This document shows positions 9,515 to 17,956 of a stretch of 64,000 nt of DNA, one piece after another. The translations under genes were made by a program, and so were the position numbers. The DNA is from an uncultured bacterium (GTDB lineage Bacteria > Verrucomicrobiota > Lentisphaeria > Oligosphaerales > Oligosphaeraceae). Positions within the stretch are counted from its first letter, which is position 1; every line of letters begins with the position of its first letter. The stretch covers positions 62,001 through 126,000 of the forward strand of contig CACYQT010000004.1 in the NCBI GenBank assembly GCA_902776645.1. Reading direction: 5' to 3'. A model generated the notes under the pieces. That model worked only from the letters and a program-made list of their open reading frames with translations, did no database searches and was not told where the DNA came from.

Positions 9515-9565
9515 ATTATAATCAATCCCACATGGTTTGCAAACATCAAGACGGTATTTTACATT
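9515..9565. promoter_or_regulatory. Divergent promoters sharing one palindromic -35 box
   Basis: TTGCAA at 9537-9542 is its own reverse complement. Leftward it is followed after 16 bases by TATAAT (9520-9515), for the beta-helix gene. Rightward it is followed after 17 bases by TACATT (9560-9565), for the gene at 9609. The leftward promoter is good; the rightward -10 is weaker. Confidence 0.45.
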
Positions 9566-9608
9566 AACCTATGGTTGCATTGAACGAATTTTCTCTTGGG
9601 AGACAACA

Positions 9609-10448
9609 ATGAACAATTCCTACTTGCCATATACGAACGAATTGCAGGATGGTCTGTGGATGTGGGGCCATGAGACAGGCGTCTACGACGGTCCGGACAA
9701 CTGCTACAACATTCCCGTGAGCGAGCCGATCGGCATGGCCCACGCCTGCGGCTACATGGGCATCCCGAACGTCTGCTCCGTGCGGTGGGAGACCTGCGGG
9801 AAGGCGCATTTGTGGCAGTACCGCAACATGAAACGCTTCGGATGGGTCATCGGCCACAATCCCGAAACGTACGCGCGGCTCTATCCGTTTGCGGAAAGCC
9901 TTGTCGCCGACTATCCGAATCTGACGGCGTTCGAACTGGACGATTTCTTCGACAACAAGCCAGACGTATTGCAGGCAGATCCGAAGGGCGGCGAGACGCT
10001 CGTCTCGCCTGCGACGCTGACGCTGCAGGAACTGGACGCCCTCAAGAAGCGGATGGCGACGCTACCGCATCCCGTCGAGCTGCGCATCGTCCTGTACGCG
10101 AGGCAGTTGAAACCGACCATCGTGCCCGCCTTGAACTACGCCGACACGATCCTCTTCTGGACATGGAACGGCGCCGACATCAGCAAACTGCCGGAAAACT
10201 TCCATAAATACCGCGAACTGGCGCCCGACAAACCGACGCTTCTCGGCATCTACATGTGGGATTTCGGCGACCGGAAATCATTGGATCTCAGCTTCATGAA
10301 GGAGCAGCTGGCGATCTCTTTGGAATGGTGGAAGAACCGTGAAATCAACGGGTTGATCTTCCACTGCACACCATTGGTGAACAAAGACCTCCCCGCCGTC
10401 GAATACTGCCGCGAATGGATTGCAGAACACGCGAAAGAGACAAGGTGA
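9609..10448 (+). CDS. Uncharacterised TIM-barrel-like protein
   Basis: A 279-residue protein without a signal peptide. GGGAG lies five bases before the ATG at 9609, which decides the start against an upstream in-frame codon. The alternation of short hydrophobic strands with charged clusters (NLTAFELDDFFDNK, VELRIVLYARQ, TILFWTWNGADI, TLLGIYMWDFGD, INGLIFHCTP) looks like a beta/alpha barrel. The acidic pair after a strand (ELDDFFD) resembles a sugar-hydrolase active site, but I do not recognise the family. It may share a transcript with the next gene, six bases away. Confidence 0.55.
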   Translation: MNNSYLPYTNELQDGLWMWGHETGVYDGPDNCYNIPVSEPIGMAHACGYMGIPNVCSVRWETCGKAHLWQYRNMKRFGWVIGHNPETYARLYPFAESLVADYPNLTAFELDDFFDNKPDVLQADPKGGETLVSPATLTLQELDALKKRMATLPHPVELRIVLYARQLKPTIVPALNYADTILFWTWNGADISKLPENFHKYRELAPDKPTLLGIYMWDFGDRKSLDLSFMKEQLAISLEWWKNREINGLIFHCTPLVNKDLPAVEYCREWIAEHAKETR

Positions 10449-10454
10449 GAAAGA

Positions 10455-11156
10455 ATGAGCCTTTTGGATTTTGAATTTGATGCTGAATATGATTTGATGC
10501 TTTCCGCCTGGGGCGAAGGGACCGTGAAGGAAGGCATTTTCCATACGAATCTTAGCACAATCTACAGAAAATTCAAAAAGGAATACGCACGCGAGCCCAG
10601 GGATGTCTCCCTTCTCATCGAAGACACCTTCGCATGCGGCTATGGCTATGGTTTCACGGAAATTGACACCGCCTTTCTTGAACAAATAAACACACTTGCG
10701 GAACTGGTTCTGCCGAATTCGATAACCAATATCGACATGACGCCGACGTTGGAGCAAATCCTCAAGCGGAACAACGTCCTGATACGCGGCTCCTTCGATT
10801 CCTTCGCGGAGAAATTCGCGGCGGAAAACCATCTGAATTTCAGACCGGCGGATTTTCTCTTCGCCAAGGATTTTTTTGAACCCGCGCTGGAAACAACGTT
10901 GCTGACCATGACGTTCAGACGCAACGGCAACGTGGTGGTGGAGATATCCGTCAGCTCTCCAGGCTCATCCGCCGGAAATACCTTTGGCGGAACGTTCTAC
11001 CGTGATCTTCCGAAGAACTTCTACAATGTGAAGACGGCGGAGCAAATCGCCGAAATGTTCGGTCAACGCACGAAAAAAACAATCCTGGAAGACGGAAGGC
11101 TGGCGGCTTTCATCGAAAATGCCAGAACACACAAGATATTCATGGGGAAGAATTAG
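10455..11156 (+). CDS. Uncharacterised protein, 233 residues
   Basis: AGGTGAGAAAGA precedes the ATG, six bases after the previous stop, so the two genes are probably co-transcribed. The protein is soluble, mixed alpha/beta and acidic, with no signal peptide and no motif that I recognise. The middle carries a long hydrophobic-charged segment (ITNIDMTPTLEQILKRNNVLIRG). Base use is intermediate between the GC-rich neighbours and the AT-rich genes that follow. No function can be proposed. Confidence 0.5.
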   Translation: MSLLDFEFDAEYDLMLSAWGEGTVKEGIFHTNLSTIYRKFKKEYAREPRDVSLLIEDTFACGYGYGFTEIDTAFLEQINTLAELVLPNSITNIDMTPTLEQILKRNNVLIRGSFDSFAEKFAAENHLNFRPADFLFAKDFFEPALETTLLTMTFRRNGNVVVEISVSSPGSSAGNTFGGTFYRDLPKNFYNVKTAEQIAEMFGQRTKKTILEDGRLAAFIENARTHKIFMGKN

Positions 11157-11184
11157 AAAACTTTTATTACAGATAACATTAGCA

Positions 11185-11637
11185 ATGATTCATTTGGAGA
11201 AAATAACTCGTAAGAACTGGCGAAAGGCCACATTTGTCACAACAGATCCGCAAAGGAAATGTCCGTTGGACGAAGAATGGGTGACCAGCGCCGCATTCTC
11301 CATCGTTCAATCCGTGTTTGAGCCAGAATGGCAAAGCAGAGTGATCATGGATGATGATACAATCATCGGTTTTGTCTTCTATGGCATGTGGGAAGAAAAG
11401 AACGCGCCATTGTTCTGCCGATATATGATCGACATTGAGTACCAAGGCAAAGGATATGGAAAACGTGCGCTCCCAATCATCGTTGATGAAATGATGAGAG
11501 AATATCAGACAGACTGTATTTATCTGACTCTGGAAGCGAAGAATGAACGGGCAGTCCATCTTTATACCCAGTTTGGTTTTGTTCCAACAGGGGAAATGGA
11601 TGGAGAGGAAACAATATATGTATATAAAAAGCAATGA
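11185..11637 (+). CDS. GNAT acetyltransferase, PaiA/SpeG-like
   Basis: A 150-residue N-acetyltransferase. It has the GNAT acetyl-CoA signature in YMIDIEYQGKGYGKRAL (Q-x-x-G-x-G/A) and the C-terminal LTLEAKNERAVHLYTQFGF, typical of this fold. The order of blocks recalls polyamine acetyltransferases (PaiA, SpeG) and unnamed clostridial GNATs; the acceptor is unknown. The gene is visibly AT-richer than the core genes around it and overlaps the next GNAT by four bases (ATGA), so the pair is translationally coupled. Likely acquired from a Firmicute-like donor (inference). Confidence 0.75.
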   Translation: MIHLEKITRKNWRKATFVTTDPQRKCPLDEEWVTSAAFSIVQSVFEPEWQSRVIMDDDTIIGFVFYGMWEEKNAPLFCRYMIDIEYQGKGYGKRALPIIVDEMMREYQTDCIYLTLEAKNERAVHLYTQFGFVPTGEMDGEETIYVYKKQ

Positions 11638-12101
11638 TTATCAGACGATTCAATATTCAAGATGCAAATACCGTATCGGATTTGATTGCAACTACACTGA
11701 GGATTTCAAATCAAAAAGATTATTCGGAGGAATATCTTGAAAAGGATATTCAGTGTTTGCAATCCCAAGACATCATCGAACGTGCAAATCGACAGCATTT
11801 CTATGTCGTTGAAGAGAATGGCCAAATCATCGGATGTGGTTCCATCGGTTCATATTGGGGCAAAGAAGATGAAAGTAGCCTATTTACAATCTTCGTGCTT
11901 CCGGATTATCAACGTAAAGGAATCGGAAGAAAGATTATACAAACACTTGAACAAGATGAGTTCTTTCTGCGTGCAAAGCGGATTGAGATACCTGCGTCGA
12001 TTACCGCAATACCGTTTTATCTGAAGATGGGTTACACCTATAAAAATGGTATCACTGAACCAGATGAAGAACAACTTGTCCGCTTGGAAAAGTTTCGGTA
12101 A
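11634..12101 (+). CDS. GNAT acetyltransferase
   Basis: A 155-residue GNAT protein starting inside the stop of the previous one. The acetyl-CoA motif is IFVLPDYQRKGIGRKII; the C-terminal part has the usual ITAIPFYLKMGY. The first half (MIIRRFNIQDANTVSDLIATTLR) fits the elongated subtype with substrate-binding helices. The substrate is unknown. AT-rich like its partner. A perfect hairpin with a T-run follows at 12174. Confidence 0.75.
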   Translation: MIIRRFNIQDANTVSDLIATTLRISNQKDYSEEYLEKDIQCLQSQDIIERANRQHFYVVEENGQIIGCGSIGSYWGKEDESSLFTIFVLPDYQRKGIGRKIIQTLEQDEFFLRAKRIEIPASITAIPFYLKMGYTYKNGITEPDEEQLVRLEKFR

Positions 12102-12173
12102 TTTTCTGTTTAGTCATTTCGAATTACGAGAAGATTTGACATGATTAAAATCCTTTCGCCGCTATGTGGCTTG

Positions 12174-12197
12174 AAATCTGCACATGTGCAGATTTTT
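12174..12197. terminator. Palindromic terminator
   Basis: A 22-bp perfect palindrome, AAATCTGCACA followed by its complement, ending in TTTTT. It closes the acetyltransferase pair, 72 bases after the stop. Confidence 0.65.
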
Positions 12198-12210
12198 GAG
12201 CGTCCCGTCT

Positions 12211-12296
12211 AACTACTAGCCACTAGCCACTAGCCACTAACCACTGGTCCCGCAGGAGCGGGACCCTCCCAAACACGATCCCGCAGGAGCGGGACC
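12211..12296 (-). repeat. Inverted copy of the heptamer-plus-hairpin element
   Basis: Five heptamers (read on the minus strand AGTGGTT, AGTGGCT three times, AGTAGTT) at 12211-12245 abut two hairpins, 12246-12265 and 12277-12296, each followed by CCTCCC. Stems match those at 6641-6706, but the loop-closing pair and loop differ (see findings). The element also lies just beyond the stop of the minus-strand phosphotransferase gene. Confidence 0.88.
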
Positions 12297-12302
12297 CTCC
12301 CG

Positions 12303-13199
12303 TCACCGTTCAGAATACCAGCGGGGAATGATCTTCTTAAATCCATCGAAATCCGCAAAAGCCCTTTTGGCTCTTGCCACCATCCCGTCGATTTCCTGTT
12401 GTCCGAATTTCTCAGCCCATTTGATGGAAAACAAAGACGCCTGCGCGACATAAACTGCATTTGCAATCCAAAAATCCATCGGCACGGAATCATCAAAATA
12501 GGCGTCGATTTGTCCTATGCAGAAAGGAATGCTGCTTTCAATTCCAAAATTCTCCAATTTGTAAAACTCCTCGAACGGATCGCCGACCTCCCAACGATTG
12601 AAATCGATGACACCGATGGAGCCATCTTGCATATAGATCAGATTTCCAGGATGAAAATCGCCATGCAGATATGCCGGCGGTTTCTTCCATATCTGATCGA
12701 TGTTTTCCTTAACATAACGAATGGCTATTTCATCATCCGGAATTCGAAGACCGGATTCTTCATACTTTGCCAATTGAAGCAGTTTCTTCTCTTTCTTTGT
12801 CTTAATGGGAACATCCTCTTCTTCCAACGGGACAGAATGAATCTTCTTTAGGATGGTTCCCGCTTGCCGTCCTAACCGATACTGCTCGTTTTCAGATAAT
12901 TGCGGAAGCGCGTCCTCCAAATCGCGCCCTTCAAGCCAAGTCAGAAGCATGTATGTGTTTTGATTCCCATTGCATACACCGAACTCTTTGGGCATCGACA
13001 TCCGGAAACCTAATTTTGCATATTTTTCGATTATCTCAAACTCTTTCTTTTTATTTTCATATTCTTCAATGCTTGACAATCGAAGCAATAGATGTTCACC
13101 GGAAAGAGTTTTTATATGATATTTCTTATCGGTCGACCATCCTTTGTCCACAGGCTCCACGGAAGCCCAATTCGTACTTGATGATATATCACGAAACAT
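12303..13199 (-). CDS. Aminoglycoside phosphotransferase (APH) family kinase
   Basis: A 298-residue kinase-fold protein. It shows the APH catalytic loop HGDFHPGN near residue 190 and the metal-binding segment GVIDFNRWEVGDP that follows; HxDxxxxN and the following D are intact. Its fit to a known resistance enzyme is loose, so the substrate may be a small metabolite. I start it at the ATG at 13199, preceded by GGGGGGA at ten bases; a TTG start 12 codons earlier would sit only three bases after guaA. It is the last gene of the glutamine operon by position, but is AT-rich and Firmicute-like, so it looks like a later arrival that uses the operon's transcription. Confidence 0.8.
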   Translation of the reverse strand: MFRDISSSTNWASVEPVDKGWSTDKKYHIKTLSGEHLLLRLSSIEEYENKKKEFEIIEKYAKLGFRMSMPKEFGVCNGNQNTYMLLTWLEGRDLEDALPQLSENEQYRLGRQAGTILKKIHSVPLEEEDVPIKTKKEKKLLQLAKYEESGLRIPDDEIAIRYVKENIDQIWKKPPAYLHGDFHPGNLIYMQDGSIGVIDFNRWEVGDPFEEFYKLENFGIESSIPFCIGQIDAYFDDSVPMDFWIANAVYVAQASLFSIKWAEKFGQQEIDGMVARAKRAFADFDGFKKIIPRWYSER

Positions 13200-13238
13200 C
13201 TCTTGAAATCCCCCCAAAACTTTTGTTTCGCACAAAGA

Positions 13239-14780
<1,542 letters not shown>

Positions 14781-14806
14781 GTCTTCAGCCTTTTTTTATT
14801 ATCGCC

Positions 14807-14883
14807 GACGGCGTGACACCGTCGCTACCATTCAACGGCGTGACGCCGTCGCTACCATTCAACGGCGGGACGCCGTCGTTACT
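14807..14883. repeat. 27-bp tandem repeat forming three hairpins
   Basis: Units begin at 14809, 14836 and 14863. Each contains a short self-complementary stretch (CGGCG-TGA-CGCCG and variants) joined by a CGCTACCATTCAA-type linker. The array fills most of the hisF-guaA gap inside the operon, so it may tune relative expression by attenuation or mRNA protection. Confidence 0.8.
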
Positions 14884-14888
14884 GTTAC

Positions 14889-15659
14889 TCAATAGCTCAT
14901 GCGCGTCGGGATGCCCGCATCCCGCATGGCGCGTTTGATATCCGTGATCGTATAGTCGCCCGTGTGGATCATGCCTGCGACGATGGCCGCGTCCGCATGG
15001 CCGTCGCGGAACACCGTCACGAGATGATCGGGCCTGCCCGCCCCGCCGGACGCGACGACGGGAACGCCGACGGCGTCGGCGATCATTTTCGTGATCGTCA
15101 GTTCGAAGCCTTCACGCGTTCCATCCGCATCCACCGAATTGACAACGATTTCCCCTGCTCCCAAATCGACCGCGCGTTTCGCCCATTCGAGGGCGTCCAT
15201 GCCCGTGAATTCGCGGAAGCCGCGCGTCGTGATTTCATAGCCGCATGGGCATTTCGGATTGTGGACGGGGTCCATGCCGAGCACGATGCACTGCCGTCCG
15301 AACGCCGCCGCGCCTTCCGCGATGATGTCCGGCTGACGCACCGCCAATGAATTGACGGAGATCTTCTCCGCTCCCGCGAGAATGACGCGCTCCATGTCCG
15401 CCACGCACGAAATGCCGCCGCCGACGGCCAGCGGGATGTGGATGGATTTCGCCACTTCCGTGACCATCTGGATGTCGATGGGACGCCGTTCGGCGGACGC
15501 CGTGATGTCATAGACGACCAGTTCGTCCGCACCGCCGTCCGAATAGGCGACGGCCATTTCGACGGGATCGCCCAAGTCGATGTTGTTCTTGAATTTCGTC
15601 CCTTTTGTGACACGTCCCTGACGGACGTCCAGACATGGTATGATACGTTTTGTCAGCAT
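14889..15659 (-). CDS. hisF: Imidazole glycerol phosphate synthase, cyclase subunit
   Basis: A (beta/alpha)8 enzyme that takes ammonia from HisH and converts PRFAR to IGP and AICAR. It has 256 residues, with catalytic Asp11 in IPCLDVRQGRV and the second catalytic Asp in VNSVDADGTREGF near residue 130, and the phosphate sites typical of the family. It overlaps hisH by seven bases, matching the obligate HisF-HisH complex. No other histidine genes are nearby: the pair has been drawn into the glutamine operon without the rest of the pathway. AICAR feeds back into purine synthesis. Confidence 0.97.
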   Translation of the reverse strand: MLTKRIIPCLDVRQGRVTKGTKFKNNIDLGDPVEMAVAYSDGGADELVVYDITASAERRPIDIQMVTEVAKSIHIPLAVGGGISCVADMERVILAGAEKISVNSLAVRQPDIIAEGAAAFGRQCIVLGMDPVHNPKCPCGYEITTRGFREFTGMDALEWAKRAVDLGAGEIVVNSVDADGTREGFELTITKMIADAVGVPVVASGGAGRPDHLVTVFRDGHADAAIVAGMIHTGDYTITDIKRAMRDAGIPTRMSY

Positions 15660-16222
15660 GTTGCAAACTCCTTCAGGAGCGCCAGCCCCGCCTTGCCGGA
15701 CTTCTCCGGATGGAACTGGTAGGCGAACAGGTTCCCTTTGCGGACGGCGCTCGTGAACGTGACGCCCGCGTATTCCGTCCTGCCCGTCGTGTAGGGGCCG
15801 ATTTCCGCGTAGTAGGAATGGACGAAATAGTAGTCGATGTCGCCGTTCACTTGGTTCCAGCCGATTTCAGGAATCTTGAATCCAGGCGTGTCCGGAAAGC
15901 GTTTCACCTTGCCGGGCAGGATGTTAAGCAGATTGACGCCGCCGTCCTCCTCGGAGTGTTCGAACAGGATCTGCATGCCCAGGCAGATGCCCAGAAACGG
16001 CTTGCCGGACAACGCCTGTTCGCGGACGACATCCGCCAGCCCGAACGCCGTGAGATTCTCCATGGCGCTTTTCGCCGCGCCGACGCCCGGAAAGACGATC
16101 CGCTCCGCCTTCGCGATGACATCCGCCTCCCTTGTCACGACCGTTTCGACGCCCAGGGAGGCGAACGCGTTCAAGACGCTTGTGCAATTACCTGCCTTGT
16201 AGTCGATTATCGCTATTGTCAT
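15653..16222 (-). CDS. hisH: Imidazole glycerol phosphate synthase, glutaminase subunit
   Basis: Class I amidotransferase that releases ammonia from glutamine for HisF. The triad is visible: Cys in LGICLGMQ near residue 80 and His/Glu in YQFHPEKSG near the end. At 189 residues it is slightly shorter than most. Its ATG at 16222 overlaps the stop of the activator gene by four bases, so hisH translation is tied to that of the regulator, and its own end overlaps hisF. Confidence 0.96.
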   Translation of the reverse strand: MTIAIIDYKAGNCTSVLNAFASLGVETVVTREADVIAKAERIVFPGVGAAKSAMENLTAFGLADVVREQALSGKPFLGICLGMQILFEHSEEDGGVNLLNILPGKVKRFPDTPGFKIPEIGWNQVNGDIDYYFVHSYYAEIGPYTTGRTEYAGVTFTSAVRKGNLFAYQFHPEKSGKAGLALLKEFATC

Positions 16223-17772
16223 TGGACACCTGCCTTATTGAGATGATAATTCATCATGCGCGGGGAAAGCCCCAGTTCGCGGCCGGCGGCGGTACGGTTG
16301 CCGTTGTGGCGCTTCAGGGCGTTCTCCAGAATGTGCTTTTCAACCATGGCCATCTGCTTCTCAAAGGAGAGCTGTTCATCCGGATTGAACGGATCTTCTG
16401 TGAAATCAGGCGATTGCATCGTCGGCGGAAGATTGTAGCTATGGATGCAGTCGTCCTTCGCTGTCAGCACGGCGCGTTCGATGCAGTTTTCCAGTTCGCG
16501 GACGTTGCCCGGCCATGAGTACGACTGAAGCAGATTGGCCGCCGGAGACGAAATGCTCGTGATGTTCTTGCCGTATTTCGCGTTCATTATCGAAAGGAAA
16601 TGCTGCGCCAGAGGCAGAATGTCCTCCGCCCGTTCCACAAGCGACGGCACGACGATGGGGAACACGGACAGCCGATAGTAAAGGTCTTCGCGGAAGAGCT
16701 TCCGCGCCATCAGATCCTCCAGATTGCGGCTCGTCGCCGCAATGAAACGGACGTCGCTTCTCAGCTCTTCATTGGATCCGATCCGCGTGAACGTACGCTC
16801 CTGCAGGAAGCGCAACAGCTTCACCTGCACGGAGATGGAAAGATCGCCGATTTCGTCCAGAAACAGCGTTCCGCCGTTCGCCGCCTCCGCCAGGCCGATG
16901 CGCCGTTCGCGTGCGTCCGTGAACGCGCCTTTCTCATGGCCGAACAATTCGGATTCGACCAACGTCTCCGGCAACGCCGCGCAGTTGAACACGATGAACG
17001 GCTTGTCGGCTCGTGGCGACAAGCCCTGTATCGCCCTCGCCACCAGCTCTTTGCCAGTTCCGCTGGCGCCGCGGATCAGCACCGTCGCGTCACTGGACGC
17101 GACCTGCCGGATCTGCTCGTAGACGACGCGCATCTGCTTGCAGTTGCCGACAAAATGGTCCGGATTGTTCGGCAGCATGCGACGCAGGATGCGGTTCTCC
17201 TCCTGCAGCGCCTCGCGTTCCGCGCATTCCTCACGGCAGACGACGGCCGCCTCAGCCGTGATGTTCGCGATGATCTCCAGAAACGCCACGTCCTTCGTCA
17301 ACGCGCTCGTGTCCTTCTGGATCTCCTTGTCGACGGACAGCGTCCCGATGACCTGCCCCAAGTGGATCAGCGGCACGCAGATGAATGACAACGGCTCGTT
17401 GACGCCGCGGCTTTTCGTGCGGTTCAGAAAACGGCGGTCCTTTCGGACATCGACAACGATTTCCGCCTTGCCCGTCTTCGCCACAAGCCCCGTGATGCCT
17501 TCACCGATGTGGTAGCGGCCCAACACGCGTTCCTCCGCGTTCAGACGACGCGACGTCGCCTCGATGCGCAGTTCGTCGCCTTCCAGCAACGTGAACGTGC
17601 CGCGCAGCATGCTCATCTGGTGCTCAAGAATCTCAAGCACCTCCTCAAGCAGGCGGCGGACGTTCTTCTCACGCACGAGAACGGACGTGATCTCCCGCAG
17701 CACGGATATCTCTGATAATGCACTCATGGTCATGGTGTAGTATTGGTATTTTTGGATGATGGCGTTTGTCAT
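16219..17772 (-). CDS. NifA-like sigma-54 activator (GAF-AAA+-Fis)
   Basis: A 517-residue enhancer-binding protein. Order: GAF domain (about residues 35-170), AAA+ domain (about 205-435) with Walker A GASGTGKE, Walker B GGTLFLDEIG and the arginine-rich second region of homology, then a Fis-type helix-turn-helix at the end (NRTAAGRELGLSPRMMNYHL). There is no receiver domain, so it is not NtrC. The sigma-54 contact loop reads GAFTDA instead of the usual GAFTGA. AGGTG lies six bases before the ATG at 17772; a start 30 codons upstream lacks a ribosome site. It sits inside the glutamine operon, 184 bases after carB and overlapping hisH. No nitrogen-fixation genes occur nearby. I infer it drives the three sigma-54 promoters here, sensing a metabolite (2-oxoglutarate or glutamine) or PII through GAF. 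Confidence 0.9.
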   Translation of the reverse strand: MTNAIIQKYQYYTMTMSALSEISVLREITSVLVREKNVRRLLEEVLEILEHQMSMLRGTFTLLEGDELRIEATSRRLNAEERVLGRYHIGEGITGLVAKTGKAEIVVDVRKDRRFLNRTKSRGVNEPLSFICVPLIHLGQVIGTLSVDKEIQKDTSALTKDVAFLEIIANITAEAAVVCREECAEREALQEENRILRRMLPNNPDHFVGNCKQMRVVYEQIRQVASSDATVLIRGASGTGKELVARAIQGLSPRADKPFIVFNCAALPETLVESELFGHEKGAFTDARERRIGLAEAANGGTLFLDEIGDLSISVQVKLLRFLQERTFTRIGSNEELRSDVRFIAATSRNLEDLMARKLFREDLYYRLSVFPIVVPSLVERAEDILPLAQHFLSIMNAKYGKNITSISSPAANLLQSYSWPGNVRELENCIERAVLTAKDDCIHSYNLPPTMQSPDFTEDPFNPDEQLSFEKQMAMVEKHILENALKRHNGNRTAAGRELGLSPRMMNYHLNKAGVQ

Positions 17773-17913
17773 GGCGGTCACCTGCAAATCTTTGCGGATA
17801 AACGGACGACTGCCGCGCCTGCCCGGAAGCGGATTCGCATACCAACAGCGACCTTCCGGCAACTCATATAATATAAAGCGTCAACAGTCATTTGCTTGCC
17901 AATCTCCCATATT

Positions 17914-17931
17914 AAACGTTATTTAACGTTT
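17914..17931. promoter_or_regulatory. Perfect 8-bp-arm palindrome upstream of the activator gene
   Basis: AAACGTTA-TT-TAACGTTT lies 142 bases before the activator's start codon and just beyond the carB stop. It differs from the T(G/T)ACA-N5-TGT(A/C)A sites. It could be an operator for a secondary promoter or a weak hairpin; the sequence alone does not decide. Confidence 0.4.
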
Positions 17932-17956
17932 GATTTGGCCACGATGCCGCCCCGTC

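Noticed and set aside
12211-12296. Attachment sites of an integrated element spanning 6.6-12.3 kb
   Set aside because: The two copies are inverted, not direct, no integrase lies between them, and the enclosed genes are mostly GC-normal.
16219-17772. Nitrogen-fixation regulator NifA proper
   Set aside because: The domain order fits, but there is no nif gene in the window and all sigma-54 promoters lie before glutamine and ammonium genes.
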